From: DASYDU01 sp050248495
GTDB taxonomy: Bacteria > Planctomycetota > Planctomycetia > Pirellulales > Lacipirellulaceae
NCBI GenBank assembly: GCA_050248495.1
Contig: JBFWSG010000022.1
Span: 1-64,000, forward strand
Length of the DNA stretch: 64,000 nucleotides
Reading direction: 5' to 3'
Below, piece after piece: positions 44,701 through 52,635 of the stretch (within the stretch, counting starts at the first letter, position 1; each line of letters opens with the position of its first letter). The position numbers were made by a program, and so were the translations under genes. Below the pieces are notes generated by a model. The model was not told where the DNA came from. It saw nothing but the letters and a program-made list of their open reading frames with translations, and searched no databases.

Positions 44701-45190
44701 CTGAACCAATCGAAACGACGTCCCCAGCCGAGTCGACGCCCAAGAGGCCGTCCTTGATGGTCAGTTTTCCCGTGAGCGGAGTCGTCGACGATCCGCCGGC
44801 TCCGATGAGCGTGCCACTGGCGGCGGTGAGGATATAGTCGTTGCCGTTGAGATCGAAGGTCACTGTGCCGTTGGCGACCACGAGGCCGGTGTTGGTAATG
44901 TCGGTCGAATAGCTGACGGTATACGTCTGGTTTGTGGTGAAATTCGCGGTGTTGGCCGCAACGGGAAACGATGCACCACCCACCCCGCCGGCCGTTGTGG
45001 ACCAGTTGGCGTTGTTGCTGAACGCGCCTCCGGAAGTTGTGATCCAGAAGCGGTTCTGGGCGTTGGCAGCAGGTGCGAACATGCACGTCGCCGCGACCAT
45101 TGCGGTCAGCGAGGCAGCAATCGGCAGGATAGAAACAGAGCGGTTCCGTCGACCAGCGCATGCGCGCGGCCGTAGCTGTAATAGCGTCAT
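41717..45190 (-). CDS. Large PEP-CTERM protein with autotransporter-type beta repeats
   Basis: An 1157-aa exported protein. The signal peptide (SVSILPIAASLTAMVAATCM, cleavage after ANA near residue 44) is followed by RFWITTSGGAFSNNANWST, a common start of planctomycete beta-repeat proteins. About 900 residues of short repeats come next (GSGTLTVQSGG, GVGKATVTGSGSAWSI, VNTTGAVTLAS). Two dockerin-like loops lie near the C-terminus (GDFNHDGRVDAADFSVWRD, ADASGNGSVDQADYNIW), then VPEPSSIALVSLVVSTAMVA and RR: a PEP-CTERM anchor. ATG 45190 is chosen over 45250 because the signal peptide follows it. The role is probably surface or matrix structure. Confidence 0.85.
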   Translation of the reverse strand: MTLLQLRPRACAGRRNRSVSILPIAASLTAMVAATCMFAPAANAQNRFWITTSGGAFSNNANWSTTAGGVGGASFPVAANTANFTTNQTYTVSYSTDITNTGLVVANGTVTFDLNGNDYILTAASGTLIGAGGSSTTPLTGKLTIKDGLLGVDSAGDVVSIGSAGFSSGELKITTGGRLGNGTLDPNLFVGQLANGTLTLEDNGRADVGSLILGQEDGVSGTVTVNGVNAVLDASQAATIGFNGTGTLTVQSGGLMNVAGNIRLGNALGANGTATITGLSSRWIQGGTLTVGEAGDGSMSVQSAAQVDTASNVLIGNSDTGFGTAVVTGLDSTWNMGGTLLVGGSGLGNFAVSTAARATTTGATTIGSLAGGEGNVAIAGTGSRWTTAAVTVGAAGSANISVNSGGVVNTTGAVTLASLATGVGKATVTGSGSAWSISGGMSVAAAGAGALTVESDASLTVGTVLSIGDPAGTQNGTLNFTGGTITAGSFTRAASSTLNWTNGTMFINGGTFNNGGAALTLNGSGLNDVPALRLGSGAQSSAANTPSVTIGGNRQGGLVVSGGSSFQTTTASLGAQDGGTGSLRVEGANSTFVATGGMGVGGTTTAAGGLGTITIGPGGTVNSGGTLKLWGGGSIVMSGGTMRFSTLEANGGKFTFNSGTIEVQQNFVANDAALDAIVGSTRVLGFGRKIDTLANTFNLQSDLSVTGGATAGNVLLVNSGVVARFESAGTGTFAAGVTNPAGARIFVTDGTLSAGTTFANGGELHLAGAVATVNAAAMSNSGLVEGSGRINSPITNNSPGQIRVQSGQRLEILGASGTTINNGLVDVDGGTIEFGRPVTNSSASPSTGMIAAREATLRFNGSLSNNGALTFAAGVSDVFGDVTNMNNLNTPGRIIVTGGAQANFFDDVVNNGSIQVSASGTLKSTAVFLGSLSGNGVTGTGQVFIEGDARPGFSPGTMAFGGDVSFGPLSTLNIELAGTTPGTQYDRVTVAQTASIDGDLNVSLLGGYRPAIGTSFQVVAATGGLTGTFDSESLPELAGGASWSVDYSANAVTLEVGGVLGDFNHDGRVDAADFSVWRDKFGTNTLAADASGNGSVDQADYNIWKANFGQVAAAGDGSLGPAAAVPEPSSIALVSLVVSTAMVAAPGRRVSRCNIAR

Positions 45191-45386
45191 GGAGAAGTCT
45201 CGTGAATGTTCCGGTAGCGCGGGATACGTAGCGCAAGAAGATTTGGCCATATTGCAAACGGCCGAAATCTACTTTCATTGTAAGCAGGAAAACGGAAAAG
45301 ACGACCAAAATGACGCAGAAAAAAGCGGTCTAATTCTGCGAAATTCGCGTGACAAAATAGCGGCACAGCGACCGAAATAGCGGCTG

Positions 45387-46469
45387 CTAAGCGGTGCCGC
45401 CGTCCGGAACGAGCGAGGCAGGGCGCTCCGGCCTGTACAGGCAACAGTCGTCGGGACAGACGTCTTCTTTGGGACCGAGCCCGCCCAGGGCCAGACGCCG
45501 GGGATTGTCGGTCAGCCGCTCTTCAATGAGCTGACGGATCATCGTCACGAAGCGAGGGTGGGTGCCCACGGTGGCCGCACGGACCAGCTCAATGTCGAGG
45601 TCAGCACACTCTTGTTTAGCCTCGGTGTCGAGGTCATAAATCACTTCCAGATGATCGGAAATGAAACCGATGGGCACGACGACCACGTCGCGGAGCGGAC
45701 TCGCGGTATGACGCTGCCGGATGAAGTCCATCACGTCCGGCTCCAGCCACGGCTGACTCGGCGGACCGCTGCGGCTCTGATACACCAGCTGCCACGCGTC
45801 GCGTCCGACTCCCGCACTAACCAGCTGACAAGCGTCGCGGAGCTGCTCCTCGTAGCGGCAGCCGGCGGCCATCGCCTGCGGAATGCTGTGGGCAGTAAAG
45901 ATTAGCGGCGTTGCGTCGCGCCGCGCGGCCGGAATCTGCTCCAGCGCGTCGCGCGTCCGCTCGATCATCGGCTCGATGAAGCCCGGGTGGTTGAAGAACA
46001 CGCGGAGCTTGTCGATCTCGGGCGCGGAGGTTCCAACTTCTTGCAGCGCTTGTGCGATATTTTCTCGATACTGGCGGCAACCGGAGTAAGAACTGAATGC
46101 GCTCGTGACGAATGCCAGCGCGCGGCTCACGCCGTCGGCGGCCATCTGACGCAGCGTATCAGCCAGCAGCGGATGCCAGTTGCGGTTGCCCCAATAGATC
46201 GGCAGCGAGAGCCCGTGTGTGGCGAGTTCCTGTTGCAGGGCGGCGATCAGTTGGCGGTTCTGCTCATTGATCGGACTTTTGCCGCCAAAGCGATGGTAGT
46301 GCTCGGCGACCTCCAGCATTCGCTCTCGAGGAACGTTGCGGCCCCGCAGCACGTTTTCGAGAAACGGCAGCACGTCGTCCGGGCCGTCCGGGCCGCCGAA
46401 GGAAACAACGAGAAGTGCTTCGTAACGGAGGGGCTCGTGCCGGACGCTCGTCGAAAGTCGATCAGTCAT
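45387..46469 (-). CDS. hemH: Ferrochelatase
   Basis: A 360-aa enzyme that inserts Fe2+ into a porphyrin in the last or near-last step of haem synthesis. Family residues are catalytic His194 (FTAHSIPQAM) and Glu275 (GFISDHLEVIYDLD), with VVSFGGPDGPDDVLPFLENV at the N-terminus and VTSAFSSYSGCRQY in the lip. The start is ATG 46469 (MTDRLSTS); the preceding open frame is rich in Cys/Arg and unlike ferrochelatase. The C-terminus has VCPDDCC (Cys338, 342, 343), a small cluster that could hold iron. Whether it acts on protoporphyrin or coproporphyrin cannot be told here. No other haem gene is near. Confidence 0.93.
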   Translation of the reverse strand: MTDRLSTSVRHEPLRYEALLVVSFGGPDGPDDVLPFLENVLRGRNVPRERMLEVAEHYHRFGGKSPINEQNRQLIAALQQELATHGLSLPIYWGNRNWHPLLADTLRQMAADGVSRALAFVTSAFSSYSGCRQYRENIAQALQEVGTSAPEIDKLRVFFNHPGFIEPMIERTRDALEQIPAARRDATPLIFTAHSIPQAMAAGCRYEEQLRDACQLVSAGVGRDAWQLVYQSRSGPPSQPWLEPDVMDFIRQRHTASPLRDVVVVPIGFISDHLEVIYDLDTEAKQECADLDIELVRAATVGTHPRFVTMIRQLIEERLTDNPRRLALGGLGPKEDVCPDDCCLYRPERPASLVPDGGTA

Positions 46470-46513
46470 GTCAGCCTGGACGTCGCTCGCTGCCGAGGAA
46501 AAACCCCAGGCAA

Positions 46514-48001
46514 CTATACGCGGCCGCACCGCGGGCAAACAGTCCCGCGAAAGCGGGCGTCCACGCCGAGCGTCCCTCCCAGGGCTGCCAATGCGAGCGC
46601 CAATTCGCTGGGCTCGGGTACATGCGACCCGCCGCTTGACACACCGGCACCGAGATCGGCAGCATTCCGCCACACCGTGTAGTCCGCCGCATCCACAACG
46701 CGGTTCCCATTGCCATCGGCTGCAAGCTCGACATTCGAGCCAAAATCCTGCGTCCAGACCGCCAGGTCAGTTTCGTCCACCGTCCCGTCGCCATTGTAGT
46801 CGCCGGGAATCGTCTCTGCGCCGGCAAAGGCCACGGTCCATACGATATCCTGCTGCAGATCGGCCAGATTCACGCGCACCAGATCCAACAGGCTGCCGTC
46901 CTCGGCATGCGTGACGACACCGTCGTAGGCATGAGCGCGCACGGTGTAGGTTCCCGCGGCAAAATGGAAGTCGGCCAAATCGAAATGCTCGCCATGGTCG
47001 GCCGCGACGAGCTGACCGTTCACGTACCAGTCGACCAGCACAACGTTCGGATCGACGGTATCGACCCACAGCCCTCCAGCGTCGACGGTCTCGGTGTTTG
47101 CGAGCCAGTCGTCAAGCGGATCGACATACCGATAGATATCGAGGATCGTCTTTTCGCGGACCACGGCGTTGAACGGCCGCCCCAGCGTGCGCATCTTGCT
47201 GTCGAGCGATGGCCGATAGATACCGGTGGCATAGTCAGCAGCACCTTGGAACGCACCGATCGAAAGATAGTCGGCGCGCGGGTCCTCGAAGCCCAGCCAT
47301 TGGGACCACTTTGTCCCAGAGGCGTTTCGCGTGACATTGACTGCCGACGGCTCGCCGTAGGGAAAAGCGCCCGATTGGGTCGAGTATTCATCGGCCGTAG
47401 CGGAAAAGGCGTGGCTCATCTCGTGCAGGGCGAGATCGCCCGCCGAACCGTTGGCCCCGGCAAACACGGCCCACTGACCGCCCGAGCCGCCATAAGTGGC
47501 GTCATTCACCGTGGCAAAGCGCATGTCTGCGGTGATTCCGCTCCCCTGCAAGTTCTGAGAGACAACCACATTCGCTTTGCTGTCGTTAATCGTCAGCAGC
47601 CGATTGATCCCGGCGGTATCGTAGGCCGCATCGAGCGCCGTATCGCGAAAGACGCTCTGCGCAGGGTGATCAGCCCCCGATTCGGCGCTGACGACGTCAA
47701 TCTGGTGCGCGTTGAAGAAATTCCGGTACCGCGGAAAAGGGTCGGTCAGGTTGCCGCCGCTGCCGAACATGTAGTCGAGATATTGATCCAGATGGCTCGA
47801 ATAGAGTCCGGCCGCGAGATTGGCCTGGGTGTAGCCGTCCCCGACGAACACAATGTCGACGCGGTTAACAGGCGAGCCGTTATCGATCACCGTCGTCCAC
47901 GCAGCCTCGACGAAGTCGCTGGACGCCAAACACAGAAAACAGCTTGCTGCGAAGCGCGCAGCAAGACCCCGACTTCGCCTGTAATTGCGGCGCGTTGCCA
48001 T
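46514..48001 (-). CDS. M64-type metallopeptidase with dockerin-like loops and PEP-CTERM anchor
   Basis: A 495-aa secreted zinc peptidase. The signal segment lies in residues 12-34. The M64 (IgA-peptidase-like) core begins NRVDIVFVGDGYTQANLAA and has DVVSAESGADHP, GGSGGQWAVFAG and the zinc motif HEMSH (193-197) followed by AFSATADEY. A beta-sandwich domain of about 100 residues precedes two dockerin-like loops (GDYNGDGTVDETDLAVWTQD, DGNGNRVVDAADYTVW). VPEPSELALALAALGG plus a basic end form a PEP-CTERM sorting signal. It is probably anchored or released at the surface to degrade extracellular protein; the natural substrate is unknown. The start is ATG 48001. Confidence 0.9.
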   Translation of the reverse strand: MATRRNYRRSRGLAARFAASCFLCLASSDFVEAAWTTVIDNGSPVNRVDIVFVGDGYTQANLAAGLYSSHLDQYLDYMFGSGGNLTDPFPRYRNFFNAHQIDVVSAESGADHPAQSVFRDTALDAAYDTAGINRLLTINDSKANVVVSQNLQGSGITADMRFATVNDATYGGSGGQWAVFAGANGSAGDLALHEMSHAFSATADEYSTQSGAFPYGEPSAVNVTRNASGTKWSQWLGFEDPRADYLSIGAFQGAADYATGIYRPSLDSKMRTLGRPFNAVVREKTILDIYRYVDPLDDWLANTETVDAGGLWVDTVDPNVVLVDWYVNGQLVAADHGEHFDLADFHFAAGTYTVRAHAYDGVVTHAEDGSLLDLVRVNLADLQQDIVWTVAFAGAETIPGDYNGDGTVDETDLAVWTQDFGSNVELAADGNGNRVVDAADYTVWRNAADLGAGVSSGGSHVPEPSELALALAALGGTLGVDARFRGTVCPRCGRV

Positions 48002-48103
48002 GGCATTCCCTGCCGAAGTAGTCTTACCGGTTGGCCGACGACTCTTGCGCGACGGTCCTTTTCTTGGAGGACCGCCTGTCCATGCGCGATGACAGTAGGT
48101 TAG

Positions 48104-48176
48104 TGACCCCGACGGGACTCGAACCCGTGTTACCGGCGTGAAAGGCCGGTGTCCTAGACCGCTAGACGACGGGGCC
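48104..48176 (-). tRNA. tRNA-Glu (UUC)
   Basis: The minus strand folds as a cloverleaf. The acceptor stem is GGCCCCG with CGGGGTC (one G-U) and the discriminator is A. The anticodon stem-loop is CCGGC-CTTTCAC-GCCGG with anticodon TTC; the T-arm is ACGGG-TTCGAGT-CCCGT. CCA is not encoded. Length is 73 nt. Confidence 0.95.
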
Positions 48177-48454
48177 GCGGTGAACTTCAGCGCGAAGCGC
48201 GACCCGACCCCCTTGACGGCATGTCCTCGATATAGGGCCTGGCCGCGACCAAATGGGCGGCGAAGATCAACGTACGTTCCCTAGCTGTATAGGGTTGCAG
48301 CGTGGAGTCGTCAAGGCGGGTGCCGGACGCGGGAGGCCCTGCAAATGCCGCAATTGGCAGCTTGACTCGGCGCGCGGACCGCGCAGCACAGTTGCACTAG
48401 AGAAGGCGTTCGATCGACGAGAAAGGCAATTCCATTCGCTCAACTGACAGCGGT

Positions 48455-48673
48455 CTACTCGGCAGCGCTGGTCGCGTCGGGCTCAACGGCAGGTGAATTG
48501 CTTTCACTCTGGTTGCGACGGATCGCTTCGTAGACCTCATTACGGTGGACGGGCACTTCCTTGGGAGCTTCCACTCCCAGGCGCACCTTATCGCCGCGGA
48601 TTTCCACCACGACGATCGTAATGTCATCGTTGATGATGATGCTCTCGTTCTTTTTCCGTGACAGAACTAACAT
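48455..48673 (-). CDS. csrA: Carbon storage regulator CsrA
   Basis: A 72-aa post-transcriptional regulator. CsrA dimers bind GGA-containing mRNA leaders and block translation or alter stability. The core MLVLSRKKNESIIINDDITI is followed by VRLGVEAPKEVPVHRNEVYE, which contains the RNA-contacting region around Arg44 of the family (VHRNEVYEAI). The C-terminal tail of about 15 residues (SESNSPAVEPDATSAAE) is longer than in E. coli. ATG 48673 is the family's standard first residue, with AAGGA 7 nt upstream. It stands alone, divergent from the nuo cluster, behind a long intergenic region. Confidence 0.96.
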   Translation of the reverse strand: MLVLSRKKNESIIINDDITIVVVEIRGDKVRLGVEAPKEVPVHRNEVYEAIRRNQSESNSPAVEPDATSAAE

Positions 48674-49439
48674 GGTCGATTCCTTCGAGGAGACATCGAA
48701 CACAGCTCAGCTGCGGGCGGCTCCACGGCGCAACTCGCCACGCCGCGGGGGGCGACGACCCACTGCGCTCGGCGGACGTTCGGCCGTGGGGACCGATGGT
48801 CTCCTTCAATCCACTCTACGTGGTATAGGGGCCCAGTCAAGCAAAGTTGACGCCCCAGGGACCGTTTTTTTGCCGTTTGGAGGGGCTTTCGGCACGAGAT
48901 TTGGAGTGAAATCCGTAGCTTGGCGAGCTTCCGCAGCTTAACAGCCATACCTCCAGTTGCCGCATCGCAATTCGCAAGCACTTACTACAGCAGGTGTTAC
49001 GCCGCAAGACGAGCTGTCGAATTGACCAGCCTAGGGGCTAATTTCGATCCCGCACGGACGACCGCTTCCAGCCGTCCAATCCGGCCGACCCGCAGCCACT
49101 CTGGACGGTTCGGCTTGAAGCTGTCGCCGGACAATCTAACCGCCTGACCCCGCGGGCAATGCCTCGCCGGAAATCTTTCGCGCCCAGCTTCGTTTGATCT
49201 CGTGACGCGGTGCAGCCAGACTACTCGCGCACTTCGGAGAGATGAGTCCGACCGCGTATTCGCGATCTAACCGCTGCGTCGGCAAACTTTGACGTCGGAT
49301 CACGCTTCGCGCAGCACGTCGCATCGATTGGCGGTTGCGGTCGAAGTGTGCCTCCCTATAATCATGGGTCAATCGGGACGTGATAGCACGCAAAGCGGTG
49401 TCCTCTGTCGCCGCTCGATAAGGAATTTCGAGCTTCGGA
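48674..49439. other. 766-bp divergent intergenic region between csrA and nuoI
   Basis: The longest non-coding stretch of the window. It has a good promoter for nuoI at 49335-49362. A T-run (CCGTTTTTTTGCC) lies near 48865. Open frames in it look random. I could not recognise RNase P RNA, tmRNA or SRP RNA signatures. An unrecognised small RNA remains possible. Confidence 0.55.
49335..49362 (+). promoter_or_regulatory. Candidate sigma70 promoter of the nuo cluster
   Basis: -35 TTGCGG (49335-49340), 16-bp spacer, perfect -10 TATAAT (49357-49362). The predicted start lies about 70 nt before nuoI ATG 49440. Confidence 0.55.
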
Positions 49440-49988
49440 ATGATCAATCAAGTCAAGGCCGTCTGGCCGTGGTTCGGCAACGTGGTCGAAGCGGTGTACA
49501 CCGTCGCCCACGGCATGTGGATCACGCTGCGGACGTGGATCAAGACGTACCAGCCAGAGCGGAAGGCGTTTACCGAACACTTCGAGTATCCGGAATTGCC
49601 GGTTCCCGTCGCGGCGCGATATCGCGGCTTCCATCGCTTCGACCTCACCACGTGCATCGCGTGCGATCAGTGTGCGAAAGCTTGCCCAGTGGACTGCATT
49701 TACATCGGTAAAGAGAAAGTCACTGGCGGCAAGGGCTTCAAGATCACGGGCTACACGATCGACTACACGAAGTGCATGTTCTGTGCGCTGTGCGTCGAGC
49801 CCTGCCCGGTGGATTGCATCTTCATGGGGGCGACGCACGACTTGAGTTGTTACAGCCGCGACGGATGCATCGTTGACTTTTCGCGGATGCCGGTCGACGT
49901 GGCGTGGGGCCGCTCGACGCTCAACCCGACAGCAGTTGCGGACTCGAAGGTGATCACGGAGCCGGTGCACGGCGGACCGAATCAATAA
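49440..49988 (+). CDS. nuoI: NADH-quinone oxidoreductase subunit I
   Basis: A 182-aa peripheral subunit of complex I that carries two [4Fe-4S] clusters passing electrons toward the quinone site. Cluster motifs are CIACDQCAKACPVDC (Cys72-86) and CMFCALCVEPCPVDC (Cys112-126), each with four ligands plus the reciprocal Cys. An N-terminal amphipathic helix (VEAVYTVAHGMWITLRTWIK) docks on the membrane arm. It is the first gene of the cluster, an unusual place: in most bacteria nuoI follows nuoH. A promoter lies about 80 bp upstream. It is followed by a hairpin repeat and nuoA. Confidence 0.96.
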   Translation: MINQVKAVWPWFGNVVEAVYTVAHGMWITLRTWIKTYQPERKAFTEHFEYPELPVPVAARYRGFHRFDLTTCIACDQCAKACPVDCIYIGKEKVTGGKGFKITGYTIDYTKCMFCALCVEPCPVDCIFMGATHDLSCYSRDGCIVDFSRMPVDVAWGRSTLNPTAVADSKVITEPVHGGPNQ

Positions 49989-49995
49989 AGAAGAA

Positions 49996-50071
49996 AGCTG
50001 TTAGCTCTTAGCGTTTAGCTGTTAGCTAGGAGCCGAGTTTTTAAAGCTAAAGGCTAAGAGCTAAGAGCTTC
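49996..50071. repeat. Intergenic hairpin repeat, TTAGCTC family
   Basis: The left arm is 49996-50021 and the right arm 50046-50071; the arms match as reverse complements at 24 of 26 positions. The loop is 24 nt. The arms are iterated TTAGCTC / TTAGCG(T) words. It fills the gap between the nuoI stop and the nuoA start (6 nt after the right arm). Confidence 0.9.
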
Positions 50072-50077
50072 TGAACT

Positions 50078-50752
50078 ATGGCCACGCCCCTCGCAATCGT
50101 CGCTTACCTGACGCTGTTTGCCGGCGTGGGCTTCGTGTTTTTGTTCGCCAATTTGCTCCTCGGGCGGTTCTTGCGTCCGGTGCTGCCGAACGAGGAGAAG
50201 CTCGAAGTGTACGAATGCGGGGAGCCGACAATCGGTTCGAGCTTCGTCCAGTTCGATTTGCGGTTCTACGTGGTGGCGCTGCTGTTCATTATTTTCGACG
50301 TGGAAGTGGCATTCTTCTTCCCGTGGGCAGTGGTCTTTGGCAAGGCAACGCAGCTCGCCGGAGAAGACACGCCGGTAGTCGCAGCTCAGCTTGATCCGGC
50401 GGCGCCCGCCGATCAACTCTCGCCGCTCGCGCTCAACCGGCTGCAGGAGCTAGGCATCCAGGACACGAAGCTGCCGACGCTGTCGGATGAAGCTGCCGGC
50501 CAGCTCGGCGTGGCCGGTAATCCGGTGGGACGCAGCGCCGCCGCCGTGCATCAGACGGCCCGCACGATGGCAGTGATTTCACTCTACGACATCCTCGTAT
50601 TTTTTGGCGTGCTCATGGTTGGCTTTTTCTATGTCTGGAAGCGCGGCGACCTGGACTGGGTGCGCGCGGTTTCTCGACAGGACAAGACGCCCGCCCATCG
50701 GGCCCCGCCCACGCGGGCTCTAGAACCAAGTCAATCGATTCTCTCGGCGTAG
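50078..50752 (+). CDS. nuoA: NADH-quinone oxidoreductase subunit A, with central insertion
   Basis: A 224-aa membrane subunit of complex I; most NuoA proteins are about 120-150 aa. It has helix 1 (AYLTLFAGVGFVFLFANLLL), the conserved cytoplasmic loop with KLEVYECGEPTIGSS, helix 2 (FYVVALLFIIFDVEVAFFFPWA) with the conserved FDVE, and helix 3 (LYDILVFFGVLMVGFFYVWK) followed by GDLDW. Between helices 2 and 3 is a soluble insertion of about 65 residues (residues about 92-160, QLAGEDTPVVAAQLDPAAPA and onward). The C-terminal tail is also long. The subunit that normally follows, nuoB, is absent; nuoC comes next after 72 bp. Confidence 0.93.
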   Translation: MATPLAIVAYLTLFAGVGFVFLFANLLLGRFLRPVLPNEEKLEVYECGEPTIGSSFVQFDLRFYVVALLFIIFDVEVAFFFPWAVVFGKATQLAGEDTPVVAAQLDPAAPADQLSPLALNRLQELGIQDTKLPTLSDEAAGQLGVAGNPVGRSAAAVHQTARTMAVISLYDILVFFGVLMVGFFYVWKRGDLDWVRAVSRQDKTPAHRAPPTRALEPSQSILSA

Positions 50753-50824
50753 CACCACTAGGACATACAGCGCCGTTCGGGCAGGCAAGCTGTTCGAGAA
50801 GACACTCGGAAACAATAGACAAAC

Positions 50825-51355
50825 ATGTCGGGCACAACATTCGTCGATCAACTCAAAGCGAAGTTCGGCGATAAGATCGCTGGTGCGAACTTCGAGAACC
50901 TCGACCCGTGGATCGAGGTCACTCCGGAGGGGCTGCTCGAAGTGGCCCGCTACCTGCGCGACGAACCGACGCTGTGCTTCGACTATCTCAATTGCGTCTC
51001 GGGCGTCGACTATCTCCATACGGACGAGAAGAAGGCCGCCAAGAGCGAGTGGCAGCCCCACACGGAAGTCGTTTACCACCTGTTCAGCATGAAGCACAAA
51101 CATAGCCTCGTGCTCAAGGTGATTTTGCCGCGGTGGAAAGACGACCATCCTGGCGAGCTGCCACAAGTGCCCAGCGTGTGCGGCCTGTGGGACACGGCCG
51201 ATTGGCATGAGCGGGAGGTGTACGACCTTTCGGGTATCGATTTCGTCGGCCATCCAAACCTGCGGCGGATCCTTTGCCCCGAAGATTGGATCGGACACCC
51301 GCTCCGCAAAGACTACGAAATGCCGCTCGAGTACCACGGTATTCGCGGAAGATAA
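50825..51355 (+). CDS. nuoC: NADH-quinone oxidoreductase subunit C
   Basis: A 176-aa peripheral subunit of the connecting module of complex I. The 30-kDa-subunit signature is present: TADWHEREVYDLSGIDFVGH followed by PNLRRILCPEDWIGHPLRKD. The N-terminal half has EVTPEGLLEVARYLRDEP and FDYLNCVSGVDYL. No cofactor is bound. It ends 22 bp before nuoD. Length is typical for a stand-alone NuoC (not fused to NuoD). Confidence 0.95.
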   Translation: MSGTTFVDQLKAKFGDKIAGANFENLDPWIEVTPEGLLEVARYLRDEPTLCFDYLNCVSGVDYLHTDEKKAAKSEWQPHTEVVYHLFSMKHKHSLVLKVILPRWKDDHPGELPQVPSVCGLWDTADWHEREVYDLSGIDFVGHPNLRRILCPEDWIGHPLRKDYEMPLEYHGIRGR

Positions 51356-51377
51356 CCAAGAGTTCGGAAAACGTATC

Positions 51378-52583
51378 ATGTCGACCGCCGTCGAAGATCC
51401 CCGCATCATCGAGTTCGACGTCCGCACGGACGAGATGCTCGTGAACATGGGCCCGCAGCATCCCAGCACGCACGGCGTGTTGCGGCTCGTGCTGCGAACC
51501 GACGGCGAGATCGTCTCCGAAGTGACGCCCCACATCGGCTATCTCCACCGCTGTGCCGAGAAGATCGGTGAGAATCTCACACCGCGGCAATGGATCCCCT
51601 ACACCGACCGGATGGATTACCTCGCCGGGATGAACATGAATCTCGGCTGGGCGCTGACGGTCGAGAAGCTGATGAACTATCGCGTGCCGGAACGCGGGCG
51701 GCATCTGCGGGTACTGATCGCCGAGATGAACCGGATCGCCAGCCACTTGGTGGGCATGGGCGCATACGGCCTCGACCTCGGCACATTCAGTCCGTTTTTG
51801 TACGCCTTCCGCGAGCGCGAGAAGATTCTCGACCTGTTCGAAGAGGCCTGCGGCGCGCGGCTCACGTACAGCTATCTCACGCCCGGCGGCGCGACGGCAG
51901 ATCTTCCGCGCGGTTGGACGGACAAGTGCTCGGCCTTCCTCGACCAGTTCTGGCCGATCATTCAGGAATACCACGCGCTGCTCACGACCAATGCGATCTT
52001 CGTGAAGCGGACGGCCGGCATCGGCGTCTTGTCGCCGGAGATGGCAATTAGCTTCGGCACGAGCGGCCCGGTGCTCCGCGGCAGCGGCATCGATCATGAC
52101 CTCCGCCGCGACGGCGAAGAGATTTACACGTCGATGTACGATGGTTACGCGTTCGAGGTGATCTGCGAGCGCAACGGTCACTACCCGAACGACCACGAAT
52201 ATCCCGAAGTGCCGCACGAAGCGGTGCTCGGTGATTGTTGGCACCGGTTCTACGTGCGAATGCTCGAAGTGGTGCAAAGCATCGACCTCTGCCGCCAGGC
52301 GATCGACCGCTACAACCGTTCAACCGACAGCTACGGCGAGCCGATGAAGCTCACCGCGAAGCTGCCCAAGGGCGAAGTGTATTTGGAAACCGAGTGCCCG
52401 AAGGGCCAGATGGGCTTCTACCTCGTGAGCTCGGGCGACTCGATTCCCTGGCGGGCGCGGGCGCGAAGCAGCTGCTTCTGCAACCTGTCGATCACCAACG
52501 CGCTTTGCCGAGGCTGCCTGATTGCCGACGTGCCGGCGATCGTCGGGTCGCTCGACATTGTGATGGGCGAGATTGATCGGTAG
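51378..52583 (+). CDS. nuoD: NADH-quinone oxidoreductase subunit D
   Basis: A 401-aa 49-kDa-type subunit, forming the quinone site together with NuoB and NuoH. Signatures are MGPQHPSTHGVLRLVLRTDG, HIGYLHRCAEKIGE, PYTDRMDYLAGMN (quinone-binding His/Tyr regions), ISFGTSGPVLRGSGIDHDLR, and the C-terminal IADVPAIVGSLDIVMGEIDR. Near the end, SSCFCNLSITNALCRGCLIA has four cysteines; one or two are usual there. The start is ATG 51378; the frame opens earlier inside nuoC but without homology. A 140-bp gap with a CRP-like palindrome separates it from nuoH. Confidence 0.96.
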   Translation: MSTAVEDPRIIEFDVRTDEMLVNMGPQHPSTHGVLRLVLRTDGEIVSEVTPHIGYLHRCAEKIGENLTPRQWIPYTDRMDYLAGMNMNLGWALTVEKLMNYRVPERGRHLRVLIAEMNRIASHLVGMGAYGLDLGTFSPFLYAFREREKILDLFEEACGARLTYSYLTPGGATADLPRGWTDKCSAFLDQFWPIIQEYHALLTTNAIFVKRTAGIGVLSPEMAISFGTSGPVLRGSGIDHDLRRDGEEIYTSMYDGYAFEVICERNGHYPNDHEYPEVPHEAVLGDCWHRFYVRMLEVVQSIDLCRQAIDRYNRSTDSYGEPMKLTAKLPKGEVYLETECPKGQMGFYLVSSGDSIPWRARARSSCFCNLSITNALCRGCLIADVPAIVGSLDIVMGEIDR

Positions 52584-52635
52584 TGGGCCAGATCACACTC
52601 AAATTTTTGAGCGGCACTAGTAGGCACGAACAGTC

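Noticed and set aside
48790..48850. csrA promoter with TTGACT and TATACC
   Set aside because: The spacing between the two boxes is only 7 bp, and no other -35 at proper distance is convincing.
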